From positions 62,001 to 126,000 of the forward strand of contig NZ_JAHRIB010000100.1 of assembly GCF_019090165.1 (NCBI RefSeq): 64,000 nucleotides of DNA. The letters run 5' to 3'. The DNA comes from Streptomyces sp. BV286 (GTDB lineage Bacteria > Actinomycetota > Actinomycetes > Streptomycetales > Streptomycetaceae). Under the pieces are notes generated by a model. It was not told the origin of the DNA, did not search any database, and saw only the letters and a list, made by a program, of their open reading frames with translations. Each line of letters starts with the position of its first letter. Position 1 is the stretch's first letter. Made by a program: the position numbers and the translations under genes. Shown piece after piece: positions 1-8,222 of this stretch.

Positions 1-1
1 G

Positions 2-565
2 ATCGCCATCGCGGTGGCGACCCTCGCGATCCAGACGTCCGCCTGCCGAATGCTGTTCTCCATGGCCCGCGACGGTCAACTGCCCTTCTCCGGACGGCTC
101 GCGAAGGTCAACCCGCGCACCGGCATGCCGAGCGCCCCGGCCCTCGTCGTCGGCGCCTCGGCGGCGGCCCTGCTGCTCCTCAACTTCGCCTCGCCGGAAG
201 CCTTCCTGGCCATCGGTACGACCTGCATCGTGATGCTGTACCTGGCGTACGCCATGGTCACCGGGCCCCTCCTGTGGCAGCGCCTGCGCGGCGGCTTCAC
301 CGTCGAGGGCACCGACGAGACGGGCCGCCCGCTCTTCTCCCTCGGCCGCTGGGGCGTCCCCGTCAACGCGCTCGCCCTGCTGTACGGCCTCTTCATGACC
401 GTCAACCTGGCCTGGCCCCGGGCGGAGGTGTACGACCCGGCGGGCGGACACTGGTACTTCCAGTGGTTCACGGTGCTCTTCCTCGGGGCGACCCTGCTCC
501 TGGGCGGCGCGTACCGGGCGTACCGGGCCCGGGGCGCGGCGTCGCAGGCGCCCGCCCCCACCTGA
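2..565 (+). CDS. APC-superfamily amino acid permease, C-terminal part (5' truncated by window)
   Basis: The frame is open to the left edge, so only the last 187 or so residues are present. They contain hydrophobic helices around the phrases ALVVGASAAALLLLNF, AFLAIGTTCIVMLYLAYAM, VPVNALALLYGLFMTVNLAW and FQWFTVLFLGATLLLGG. The stretch ACRMLFSMARDGQLPFS followed by VNPRTGMPSAP is typical of the mid-to-late part of APC-family amino acid/amine permeases. The protein ends in a short Arg/Ala-rich cytoplasmic tail. Some APC permeases accompany urea/guanidine carboxylase operons, and such an operon lies 7 kb downstream, but unrelated genes intervene, so substrate and link are not established. Confidence 0.85.
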   Translation: MAIAVATLAIQTSACRMLFSMARDGQLPFSGRLAKVNPRTGMPSAPALVVGASAAALLLLNFASPEAFLAIGTTCIVMLYLAYAMVTGPLLWQRLRGGFTVEGTDETGRPLFSLGRWGVPVNALALLYGLFMTVNLAWPRAEVYDPAGGHWYFQWFTVLFLGATLLLGGAYRAYRARGAASQAPAPT

Positions 566-636
566 CCGCACGGAGACGCCTGATCGAGGGACCGTCCGCC
601 CGCCCCGCCGGGACACCCCTGCGTACGCTTGACCAG

Positions 637-1593
637 GTGAGACGCAAACCCCGGATCCCGCCCTCTCCCCTGCCCCAGCGCGAGGGGGTGGATCCGGTGC
701 GGCTGCGCCTGCCCGCCGCCGGCGCCTGGAGCACCGTACGGGAGCATCTGGTGGAGCGGCTCGCGGGGCGGGCCCCGGTGATCGACGAGATGCTCGCCAC
801 GGGGCAGGTCGTGGCGGCGGACGGACGGCCGGTGACCCCTGAATCGCCGTTCGTGCCGGGGATGTTCGTGTGGTTCCACCGCGAACTGCCCGACGAGGAG
901 CGGGTGCCGTTCCCCGTGGACGTCGTGTACCGCGACGAGCACATCGTGGTCGCCGACAAACCGCACTTCCTCGCCACGACGCCCCGGGGCAGCCACGTCG
1001 CCGAAACGGCTCTGGCGCGGCTGCGGCGGGAGCTGGACGTCCCGGCGCTCGGAGCCGCGCACCGGCTCGACCGGCTCACCGCCGGGCTCGTGCTGTTCAC
1101 CGTGCGGCCCGAGGAGCGCGGCGCCTACCAGTCACTGTTCCGCGACCGGCTGGTACGCAAGGAGTACGCGGCGGTCGCCCCGTACGCGAAAGACATCGAC
1201 CTGCCCCGGACCGTCCGCAGCCGGATCGAGAAGGAGCGGGGAGTCCTGGCCGCCCAAGAGGTACCGGGCGAGCCGAACGCCGAGAGCCGGATCGAGCTGG
1301 TGGAGCACCGGGACGGCCGGGCCCTCTACCGGCTGCTCCCCCGCACCGGGCAGACGCACCAACTACGGGTGCACATGAGCGCGTTGGGCGTGCCGGTCCT
1401 CGGTGACCCGCTGTACCCGGTGGTCGCCGCCCCCGTGCCGGCCGGTGACTTCCGGCGCCCGCTGCAACTGCTGGCGCGGGCGCTGGAGTTCACCGATCCG
1501 GTCACGGGACGCAGGCATGCGTTCCGCAGCGCGCGGACGCTGGGAGCGTGGTCCGCGTACGACGACTGGGCCGGCGGCGGGCAGGCTCAGTAG
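637..1593 (+). CDS. RluA-family RNA pseudouridine synthase
   Basis: A 318-residue protein if translation begins at the GTG at 637, chosen because sequence upstream of it in the same frame overlaps the permease gene and lacks family similarity. The catalytic RluA motif is visible as AHRLDRLTAGL near residue 145, with the invariant Asp in HRLDR, and the downstream RTGQTHQLRVHMSALGVPVLGDPLY block is the usual C-terminal signature. The enzyme isomerises uridine to pseudouridine in rRNA or tRNA; which site cannot be told. The N-terminal S4-like segment (LVERLAGRAPVIDEML) is consistent with RluA enzymes. It converges on the P450 gene, with which it overlaps by 7 nt. Confidence 0.9.
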   Translation: MRRKPRIPPSPLPQREGVDPVRLRLPAAGAWSTVREHLVERLAGRAPVIDEMLATGQVVAADGRPVTPESPFVPGMFVWFHRELPDEERVPFPVDVVYRDEHIVVADKPHFLATTPRGSHVAETALARLRRELDVPALGAAHRLDRLTAGLVLFTVRPEERGAYQSLFRDRLVRKEYAAVAPYAKDIDLPRTVRSRIEKERGVLAAQEVPGEPNAESRIELVEHRDGRALYRLLPRTGQTHQLRVHMSALGVPVLGDPLYPVVAAPVPAGDFRRPLQLLARALEFTDPVTGRRHAFRSARTLGAWSAYDDWAGGGQAQ

Positions 1594-3068
1594 CCGCGCC
1601 ACCAGCGCACGAAGCGCTGCCAGGCGCCGAGCCGGTGGCCCGGTTCGACGACCGGTTCGGGAGCCGGGTCCAGCGGCTGGTCGATCGTGGGCCGCGGCGC
1701 CGGAGCGGTCTCCGCGGTGTCCCCGGAGAGGTCCCAGTCCGGTCGCGGCCGGGGCAGCTGGCTCACCCCGGGGCGCTCCATGACGTCCTTCGGCGAAGCC
1801 GGGTCGAACACGACCGGCAGTTCCACCAGGTGGCGCGAGGAGATGGACGCGGTCCACTTCAAGTCGTCCTCGTCGACACCGAGCTGGACGTCGGGAAGCC
1901 GCTTGAGGAGCGCGTCGACACCGGTGTCGGCGATGGCACGACCGATGTCCTGGCCGGGGCACTCGTGCGGACCGCCGCCGAAGGCGAGGTGCGAGCGGTT
2001 GCCCTTCATGTTCGCCGAGAGGTCCGGGCGGACGTGCGGGTCGACGTTGCCCGGCGCGATCCCGAAGAGCAGCCCGTCGCCCTTGCGGATGCGCTGTCCG
2101 CCCAACTCCGTGTCCTGCTTGGCGAAGTAGCCGAGGACGGAGCTGAACGGCGGCTCGTCCCACAGGGACTGCTCCACCGCCTGGGGCACCGTCATCTGGC
2201 CGCCGTTGAGCTGGGCGCGGAAGCCTGGGTCCGTGAGGACGACCCGCAGCACGTTGGCGAGGAGGTTCGCCGTGGCCTCGTACGCGGCGAGCAGGACGAG
2301 GCGCAGGTGCTGGCCCACCTCCTCGTCGGTGAGCCCGGCGGGGTGGTTGATGAGGTGGCTGGTGAAGTCGTTGGCCGGTTCGGCCCGGCGTCGCACGGTG
2401 AGCCGCATCAGCACGCTCATGACGTACTCGTTGCTGGCGATGGCGGTCTCGGTGCCCTTGAGCAGGTCGCGGGTGGTCTGCACCATCCGGTCGTCGTACT
2501 CCTCGGGCATGCCGAGGATCTCGCACAGCACCGCCATGGGCAGGTGCTCGGCGTACTGGGAGACCAGGTCGGCGGTGCCCCGCTCGCAGAACTGGTTGAC
2601 CAGTTCCTGCGTCCAGTGGTTGATGTGACGGCGCAGGTCACGGGTGTTGATGGTGGACATGGCGCCCATCACCGCGCCCCGCAGCCGCTGGTGTTCGTCG
2701 CCCTCGGCGTGGGAGCAGATGGGCTGCCAGGCGATGTGGGGCATCAGCGGGTGGTCGGCGCCCGCCGTGCCGTCCATGAGGGCGGTCCAGATGCGGCTGT
2801 CGCGGGTGTAGACCGAGGGGTTGCTGACCATGTGGAGGTTCTCGCCGTGCCCGAGGACCATCCAGAAGGGCACGTCGTTGTGGAGCAGCACGGGCGCGAC
2901 GGCGCCGTGTTCCGCGCGGAGCTTCTCGTACAGGGCCCCCAGGTCCTGCGCCTCGGGTCCGTACAGGCGGCGCAGTCCGCCGGGACCCGTGCCGTGGGCG
3001 GGGCAGCCCGGCGGCGGGCCGGACATGAGGTCGTCCATACCGGTCAGGGAGTGGGATTCAGGCGTCAC
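1587..3068 (-). CDS. cvnE: Conservon cytochrome P450 (CYP157-like), lacking the K-helix ExxR motif
   Basis: Last gene of the conservon. With the GTG at 3068 (GGAG eight bases upstream) the protein has 493 residues; an alternative GTG at 3131 adds 21. The heme-binding loop FGGGPHECPGQDIG is intact (Cys370). The I-helix reads LLAAYEATANLL. Where P450s carry the K-helix ExxR, this protein has EQSLW (residues 299-303, nt 2160-2174), so the Arg of the Glu-Arg pair is absent. The CYP157 family of Streptomyces is known for exactly this loss, and its members sit in conservons. Substrate and redox partner are unknown. It may act as part of the conservon membrane complex rather than as a classical monooxygenase. 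Confidence 0.92.
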   Translation of the reverse strand: MTPESHSLTGMDDLMSGPPPGCPAHGTGPGGLRRLYGPEAQDLGALYEKLRAEHGAVAPVLLHNDVPFWMVLGHGENLHMVSNPSVYTRDSRIWTALMDGTAGADHPLMPHIAWQPICSHAEGDEHQRLRGAVMGAMSTINTRDLRRHINHWTQELVNQFCERGTADLVSQYAEHLPMAVLCEILGMPEEYDDRMVQTTRDLLKGTETAIASNEYVMSVLMRLTVRRRAEPANDFTSHLINHPAGLTDEEVGQHLRLVLLAAYEATANLLANVLRVVLTDPGFRAQLNGGQMTVPQAVEQSLWDEPPFSSVLGYFAKQDTELGGQRIRKGDGLLFGIAPGNVDPHVRPDLSANMKGNRSHLAFGGGPHECPGQDIGRAIADTGVDALLKRLPDVQLGVDEDDLKWTASISSRHLVELPVVFDPASPKDVMERPGVSQLPRPRPDWDLSGDTAETAPAPRPTIDQPLDPAPEPVVEPGHRLGAWQRFVRWWRGY

Positions 3069-3247
3069 GGTGGTGGCTCCGAAACTGAAGTCGTTCTGGT
3101 GTCTGGGAAGTTGGTCCGGTGCGTCGGACACCGGGCGGTGCCTGCGCGGCCGGCGCCGGGAGCGGTGCCGCGCCCCGAGGGGGCGCGGGGGGCTGCAGAT
3201 CAGCCCTCACCGACCCGCAGGTCGTCACCGCGCCTCGGGCGGAGCGC

Positions 3248-3868
3248 CTACGCGGACGCCGACGCCATGGCGATGGAGTGCAGGAAGCGCATCAGCGTCA
3301 TCAGGACGTCCCGGCTGGAGGCCCGGCGGCGCGCGTCGCACTTCACCATGGGGATCTCCTCGGAGAGGTCGAGCGCCGCGCGCAGGTCCTCCATGGGGTA
3401 ACGGGGCCCGTCCGGGAAGTCGTTGACGGCGACGACGAACGGCACGCCACGCTCCTCCAGGCGTCCGATCACGTCGAAGCTGACCTCCAGGCGGCGGGTG
3501 TCCACCAGGACGACCGCGCCGAGGGCGCCCTCGAAGAGGCCGTTCCACAGGAACCAGAAGCGTTCCTGGCCCGGGGTGCCGAACAGGTACAGCACCAGTT
3601 GCTCGGTGATGCTGATGCGGCCGAAGTCCATGGCGACGGTGGTGGCCGTCTTCGTGTCGGAGCCGTAGTTGTCGTCGACCCCGATACCTGCCTGAGTCAT
3701 GGTCTCTTCGGTCGTCAGCGGCCTGATCTCGCTGACGGATCCCACCATCGTCGTCTTGCCGACCCCGAAACCGCCCACGATCACGATCTTCACCGCGGCC
3801 GTCGCCGTGTGCGGGAGGTGGTCCTCGGTGCGAGGTCCCGGGATGGTGTCAGAGCTTTTGAAGTCCAT
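3248..3868 (-). CDS. cvnD: Conservon small GTPase CvnD (ATP/GTP-binding, MglA/Rab-like)
   Basis: A 206-residue Ras-like GTPase. The P-loop is GGFGVGKTT near residue 32, the switch II/G3 region reads LFGTPGQERFWFLW (Thr-Pro in place of the usual Asp-Thr-Ala before GQE), and the base-recognition region reads VAVNDFPDG. Conservon D proteins bind GTP and associate with the B, C and A proteins at the membrane in a complex compared to eukaryotic G-protein-coupled signalling. The start overlaps the end of cvnC by 20 nt, implying translational coupling. The stop lies 117-180 nt before the P450 start, depending on which start is used, so cvnE is the only loosely spaced gene of the operon. Confidence 0.95.
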   Translation of the reverse strand: MDFKSSDTIPGPRTEDHLPHTATAAVKIVIVGGFGVGKTTMVGSVSEIRPLTTEETMTQAGIGVDDNYGSDTKTATTVAMDFGRISITEQLVLYLFGTPGQERFWFLWNGLFEGALGAVVLVDTRRLEVSFDVIGRLEERGVPFVVAVNDFPDGPRYPMEDLRAALDLSEEIPMVKCDARRRASSRDVLMTLMRFLHSIAMASASA

Positions 3869-4271
3869 GCATCACCGCTTCGAGGAGGGAACGGTCGGGC
3901 AGCTCCGAGCGGACGATCGGGGCGCGCGCCTGTACCAGTTCAGCCGTCAGCAGCTCGGTCAGCAGTACGGTCACCACGCTGAACGGCAGATTGAGATAGG
4001 CCGAGACTTCGGCCACGGACATGGGGGCCTGGCAGAGCCGGAGCAGCGCCGACTGCTCCGGCTGGGCGGAGGGCGGTGCGTCGGCGCACGCCACGATTAA
4101 GGTCACCAGGTCGAGTTCGGCGCGGTCGCCGCCGTCGACCTGGCCGGTGACGACGTACAGCCGCTCCGGCTCGCGGGTCTGGCCCTGCCCGCCCTGCCCT
4201 TCCGGCGGGGGTGCGGGCTTCTTCTGCGGCGCTTCCTTGGGGAAGCGCCGTCGTCGTTGAGGAGGAGTCAT
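3849..4271 (-). CDS. cvnC: Conservon protein CvnC (DUF742)
   Basis: A 140-residue protein. The first 35 residues are basic and Pro/Gln-rich, followed by the DUF742 core: RLYVVTGQVD, a middle segment and the winged-helix-like end CQAPMSVAEVSAYLNLPFSVVTVLLTELL. The ATG at 4271 overlaps the TGA of cvnB by 4 nt, which fixes the start. DUF742 proteins occur almost only in conservons, where they bridge the roadblock protein and the GTPase. The distal helix-turn-helix-like fold suggests a regulatory role, but DNA binding is not shown. Confidence 0.93.
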   Translation of the reverse strand: MTPPQRRRRFPKEAPQKKPAPPPEGQGGQGQTREPERLYVVTGQVDGGDRAELDLVTLIVACADAPPSAQPEQSALLRLCQAPMSVAEVSAYLNLPFSVVTVLLTELLTAELVQARAPIVRSELPDRSLLEAVMHGLQKL

Positions 4272-4675
4272 ACGGTCTGCCCGTTCCGCCGGGGCGGACT
4301 CGTGAGGTGAGCACCGATCCGGACGACGAGGTCGCGCATACGGGCGCTCATGAGCCCGGCGTCCACATGCGCCTCGGCGAGCACGGCGAGATAGGCGTTG
4401 GGGCCGGCGGCCATCATGTAGAAGTAGCCGCCCTCCATCTCGATGATGACCATCCGCATCTTGCCGTCGGTGTCGGGGATCTCCGTGGCGACGGCTCCGG
4501 CGAGGCTCTGCAGTCCGGCGCAGGCCGCGGCGATGCGGTCGGCGGCGTCGGGGTCGCCGCCGTAGCGGGCGATGCGCAGGCCGTCGGCGGAGAGCACGAC
4601 GACCTGCCGGGTCCCGTAGACCCCGTCGGACAGCTCCTTGAGCATCCAGTCGAAGTTGGCGCGCTGCTGGATCAC
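4268..4675 (-). CDS. cvnB: Conservon roadblock/LC7-domain protein CvnB
   Basis: A 135-residue protein made almost entirely of one roadblock/LC7 domain. It begins ANFDWMLKELSDGVYGTRQVVVLSADGLRIA and continues through AAACAGLQSLAGAVA to GGYFYMMAAGPNAYLAVLAEAHVDAGLM. Roadblock proteins act as partners or activators of small GTPases, here probably CvnD. Both ends overlap neighbours by 4 nt (ATGA with cvnA upstream and cvnC downstream), so A, B and C are translated as a coupled set. Confidence 0.95.
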   Translation of the reverse strand: MIQQRANFDWMLKELSDGVYGTRQVVVLSADGLRIARYGGDPDAADRIAAACAGLQSLAGAVATEIPDTDGKMRMVIIEMEGGYFYMMAAGPNAYLAVLAEAHVDAGLMSARMRDLVVRIGAHLTSPPRRNGQTV

Positions 4676-6288
4676 TTGAGGTCCCCCTCGTCATCGGCCT
4701 CCGTGCGGGCCGGACTGTTCGTCTCTCCGGGCGTCTGCTTCTGGTCGTCGTCTCCGCCCTTGAGGCCGGCCATGAACGCCTCGACCCACAGCCCGGGTTC
4801 CTTCTCTTCCTTCTTCTTCTTGGGCACCTGCGTCGACGACCGGGTCCAGTCGATGACGGGGCGGCCCTCCTTGCGCGCGGCCTCCGCCTCCGCGGCGGCG
4901 GCGCGGGCCTCCAGGACCCGCTGGCTGTACGGGACCTTGACCCGGCTGCGGCGCTGCGGCAGGCCGTTGGCCGTCCACTCGGTGACCTCGGGGACGTCGT
5001 CGTCCTCCATGCCCTCCGGCACGTTGATCCGGGGTCCGGTGGTGGGGCGGCGCTTCTTCTCCGCGCGCTTGGGGCCCTCGACCCCGTCGAAGTCGACCTT
5101 GGGCACGGCGGCGGCGCCGATGCCGTGGGCGAGACCGGGGGCGTGCTCCTCGGTGGTGAGCAGCTTGCGCGGTACGACGAGGACGGCGCGCACGCCGCCG
5201 TAGGCGGACTGCCGCAGGGAGACCTGCATGTCGTACATGTCCATCAGGCGGCCCACGACGGCGAGGCCGAGGCGCGGGTCCTCGCCGAGCTGGTTGAGGT
5301 CGGGCCCGGCGGCCGCCTGCGCGAGCATGCGCTCGGCCCGGGTGCGGGCCTCCTCGCTGAGGCTGACGCCGGCGTCCTCGATCTCGATGGCGACGCCGGT
5401 CTGCACCTCGACCGCGGTGACGTGCACCTTGGTGTGCGGCGGCGAGTAGCGGGTGGCGTTGTCGAGGAGTTCGGCGGCCGCGTGGATGACGGGCTCGACG
5501 TGGATGCCGTTGACGTTGACCTTCGCGATGGAGTGCAGCTCGATGCGCCGGTACTCCAGGATGCGGGACATGGCACCGCGCAGCACGCTGTAGAGCGGGA
5601 CGGGCGCGGGCCACTGGCGGCCGGGGCGGCCGCCGCCGAGCACGGCGATGGAGTCGGCGAGGCGGCCGATCAGCGCGGTGCCGTGGTCGATGCGGAGCAG
5701 GTCGTCGAAGACCTCGGGGTTGCGCCCGTGGTCCTCCTCCATCTCGCGGAGTTCCACGTTCTGCTGGTGGACGATCGCCTGAACCCGGCGGGCGATGTTG
5801 ACGAAGGAGCGCTGCGCGGCCTCGCGCTGCAGTTCCTCGTGGTCCACGATCCGCAGCAGTTCGACCAGCAACTCCCGCTGGGAGCGGGGGATGTTGCGCT
5901 GGGCGGGGTCGCTGTCGACGATCTGCCGGACGGCCTCCTCGGGCGCCCTGCCGCCGCGCATCCGCTTGAGGACGGCGGGGAGCAGGTCCTCGCGGAGGTG
6001 GTCGATCTCGGCGTCGTGGAGACTGACGCGCCGCTCCATGACTTCGGTGCGGCGGGTGAGCTCGGCGCGCGCCGCCCGGATGACCCGGCCGCGGCGGACC
6101 GCCTCCGCGGCCGTCGCGATCACGAGCAGGGTGGCGATGGCGCCGCACAGGCCGACGGCCGTCCGGGCCGGCTGCGCCACCAGGGCGACGGCGGCACCGG
6201 TCGCCGCGGCCATCACTATGGCCGGCAACAACAGCACGCGCGCGTAGGGAACTTCACGGCCACCGGGAGGCGATTGAACACTCACCAT
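4672..6288 (-). CDS. cvnA: Conservon sensor histidine-kinase-like protein CvnA
   Basis: A 538-residue protein from the ATG at 6288, preceded by GAGGG five bases upstream. The N-terminus has two hydrophobic segments (VLLLPAIVMAAATGAAVALVA and AVGLCGAIATLLVIATAA), then a coiled-coil-like dimerisation region (RRTEVMERRVSLHDAEIDHL), and a HATPase_c domain with ELLDNATRYSPP (N box), IEDAGVSLS and LGLAVVGRLMD. The C-terminal 140 residues are charged and low in complexity, ending in acidic and Lys-rich stretches. No clear phosphoacceptor His plus receiver partner is adjacent, as is usual for conservons. First gene of the operon; regulation is unknown. Confidence 0.93.
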   Translation of the reverse strand: MVSVQSPPGGREVPYARVLLLPAIVMAAATGAAVALVAQPARTAVGLCGAIATLLVIATAAEAVRRGRVIRAARAELTRRTEVMERRVSLHDAEIDHLREDLLPAVLKRMRGGRAPEEAVRQIVDSDPAQRNIPRSQRELLVELLRIVDHEELQREAAQRSFVNIARRVQAIVHQQNVELREMEEDHGRNPEVFDDLLRIDHGTALIGRLADSIAVLGGGRPGRQWPAPVPLYSVLRGAMSRILEYRRIELHSIAKVNVNGIHVEPVIHAAAELLDNATRYSPPHTKVHVTAVEVQTGVAIEIEDAGVSLSEEARTRAERMLAQAAAGPDLNQLGEDPRLGLAVVGRLMDMYDMQVSLRQSAYGGVRAVLVVPRKLLTTEEHAPGLAHGIGAAAVPKVDFDGVEGPKRAEKKRRPTTGPRINVPEGMEDDDVPEVTEWTANGLPQRRSRVKVPYSQRVLEARAAAAEAEAARKEGRPVIDWTRSSTQVPKKKKEEKEPGLWVEAFMAGLKGGDDDQKQTPGETNSPARTEADDEGDLK

Positions 6289-6595
6289 GTATGCCCTCTG
6301 AGACAAATCGACTGGAGGTCGGGGGGAGGTAACTGGATCTTCAGAACTTTGGGGAACAAGCGCACGAATACACCTCAACTCGGTGCGCTGCGGGCGAGCT
6401 TAGTCCGACCGGATCATCGCTGTGTCATATTCAGCAACCACCTGAAAACGCCCTCGCGACTGGAGTACGCTCTGCCCCATTTACACGCTGCGCCTCCATT
6501 CGCACACGGTGCGTCACGATGCACAGGCGTACGAAACCCCATCACCGGAAGGGGTGAGAAGGGGCTTCCGCGTCGCTTCGGAACCGGCGCGTGCC
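6289..6595. other. Intergenic region upstream of cvnA and downstream of the TetR gene
   Basis: About 300 bases lacking a supported gene. It must hold the conservon promoter, since cvnA is the first gene of a minus-strand operon, and the 3' end of the tetR transcript. It is less GC-rich than its flanks around 6300-6500, as expected for a promoter region. I could not pick a convincing -35/-10 pair or terminator hairpin. Confidence 0.5.
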
Positions 6596-7219
6596 TCAGA
6601 TTCCGGCGATACGCAGGGCCGCGTCGGCGGTGGCCCCGGCGAAGACCGAGACGGGCCGCTCCGGATCGGAGCGGTGGACGAGGATCACTCCTTCGATGAG
6701 CCCGAAGAGCAGATCCGTCCGCAGCTCGAGGTCACTCTTGGCGAGCGCGCCGCCCGCCTCCGTCGCGGCGAGCAACTGCCGGTAGGCGTCCTTGAGTTCG
6801 GCCCGTACGGCATGGAAGCCGGCGAATCGCTCCGAGCGGACCTCGGGCAGGAGGTAGAGACCGCCGAGGTTGTACGAGCCCTCGCAGAGCAGCTCGACGT
6901 CCGTGCGGCACAGCTCCCACAGCCTGCCCTCGGCGGAGGCGGTGTCCTCGGCGAGGAGCTGCCGCGCGAAGGCCAGCGAGGGCGTGACGGTGGACTCCAG
7001 CAGCGCGGCGAGGAGCTCCTCCTTGCCGGACACGTAGTGGTACATGGACGCCTGCCGCATCCCCGCCCGCTCGGCGACGGCCCGGGTGGTCGTCGCGGCG
7101 TACCCCCGCGTGGTGAAGAGCTCCGCGGCGGCGGCCAGCAGTTCGTCACGCGGCGAAAGGCCGCTGTCGGCGCGCTGCTCGGCGCGCGGCCTGCCCACCC
7201 TGCGCACACTGGAACCCAT
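6596..7219 (-). CDS. TetR-family regulator, probably controls the adjacent guanidine/urea operon
   Basis: A 207-residue regulator from the ATG at 7219; the longer upstream reading adds non-family sequence. The N-terminal helix-turn-helix is typical of TetR: LLAAAAELFTTRGYAATTTRAVAERAGMRQASMYHYVSGKEELL, at about residues 27-70. The C-terminal ligand domain is generic. It is divergent from the DUF1989 gene at 7398, and the 178-bp spacer contains a near-perfect palindrome at 7320-7341, the natural operator candidate. The likely effector is a metabolite of that pathway; this rests on position only. Confidence 0.92.
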   Translation of the reverse strand: MGSSVRRVGRPRAEQRADSGLSPRDELLAAAAELFTTRGYAATTTRAVAERAGMRQASMYHYVSGKEELLAALLESTVTPSLAFARQLLAEDTASAEGRLWELCRTDVELLCEGSYNLGGLYLLPEVRSERFAGFHAVRAELKDAYRQLLAATEAGGALAKSDLELRTDLLFGLIEGVILVHRSDPERPVSVFAGATADAALRIAGI

Positions 7220-7319
7220 GCTTTCGATCCTCGCACACCGCCTCACCAGGCCGTCCGGGTGAGGGATCGGTAACCGGCCCGCAACGCGCGGGCAACGGCG
7301 GCGACCCTCCCGGCTCCTA

Positions 7320-7341
7320 ATTTCTGTCGAGCGACAGAAAT
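7320..7341. promoter_or_regulatory. Putative TetR operator palindrome
   Basis: The arms TTTCTGTCG and CGACAGAAA pair perfectly around a 2-bp AG centre, and one further A-T pair extends each arm to 10 bp. It lies 56 bp before the start of the first carboxylase-operon gene and 100 bp before the tetR start. TetR dimers usually bind such 15-22 bp palindromes. Confidence 0.75.
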
Positions 7342-7397
7342 GCACGGCCAGCACCTCTTCGAAGACATCACACGACTGCCGAGCCGGAGGTCCCTCG

Positions 7398-8222
7398 ATG
7401 GCGACAGCGACCACTCACGGAGCCCGCGCGCACGCCCGCGCCCAGCAGGGTGCCCGCGCCGATGCCATGCCCTTCGTGCCGGCGAGCAGCTGGCCCACGC
7501 CTCCCTGCGAGGCGGGCCACCTGGTGTGGGCGGAGACGGTGGCGGGCGGCAACTACACGCACCGGGTGCTGGCCCGCGGCACGGAGCTGCGGCTGACGGA
7601 CCTGGGCGGCGACGCCTGCGCCCATCTGCTCCTCTTCGTCGCCGACCGCCCCTGGGAGCGCCTGAACGTGGCCGACACCGTCAAGGTCCAGTGGAACGCC
7701 TACCTCGGCGAGGGCCGGCTGCTCCTCTCCGACCAGGGCCGCGTCCTCGCCTCGGTGATCGCGGACACCTCCGGGCGGCACGACGCGCTGTGCGGCACCT
7801 CGGCTCTCGCATGGAACACGCGACGGTACGGGGACGGGACGCCGCAGTCGGGCTCGCCCGCGGGCCGTGAGCTCTTCAAGCTGGCGGCCGCCAAGAACGG
7901 ACTGGCGCCGCGCGATCTTCCGCCGTCGCTCTCCTTCTTCCAGGGGGTCGAGGTGCGCGACGACGGCTCCGTGGACTTCACCGGTTCGGCCGGTCCGGGG
8001 GCGAGCGTGACGCTGCGCGCCGAACAGGACGTCACCGTGCTGCTGGCCAACGTGCCGCACCCGGCCGACCCGCGCGACGCCTACACGAGCACGCCGCTGG
8101 AGGTACTGGCCTGGCGCGGCGAGGCCACCCGGTCCGGCGATCCGCTGTGGGAAGCCACGCCCGAGGGCCACCGCGCCTTCCTCAACACCACCGAGTTCCT
8201 TGCCGCGAGGGGGATCGCATGA
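7398..8222 (+). CDS. DUF1989 protein (UAAP1), likely carboxyguanidine deiminase subunit
   Basis: A 274-residue member of the DUF1989 family long annotated as urea carboxylase-associated protein 1. The start is the ATG at 7398 with GGAGG upstream. It contains GGDACAHLLLFVADRPWERLNVADTVK and later DALCGTSALAWNT, the latter aligning with GGACSKESNSLRY of the next gene, so the two are paralogues. Paired DUF1989 proteins of this kind have been shown to be the two subunits of carboxyguanidine deiminase, which converts carboxyguanidine to allophanate. The gene overlaps the next by 4 nt (ATGA). Confidence 0.9.
   Translation: MATATTHGARAHARAQQGARADAMPFVPASSWPTPPCEAGHLVWAETVAGGNYTHRVLARGTELRLTDLGGDACAHLLLFVADRPWERLNVADTVKVQWNAYLGEGRLLLSDQGRVLASVIADTSGRHDALCGTSALAWNTRRYGDGTPQSGSPAGRELFKLAAAKNGLAPRDLPPSLSFFQGVEVRDDGSVDFTGSAGPGASVTLRAEQDVTVLLANVPHPADPRDAYTSTPLEVLAWRGEATRSGDPLWEATPEGHRAFLNTTEFLAARGIA

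Noticed and set aside
2..565. Assigning the APC permease as the guanidine or urea importer
   Set aside because: It is separated from the operon by a pseudouridine synthase gene, the conservon and a TetR gene, and only its C-terminal part is visible.
7342..7397. Guanidine-I (ykkC) riboswitch before the guanidine/urea operon
   Set aside because: The leader after the palindrome is only 56 bases, too short, and the conserved ACGR-type segments are not visible.
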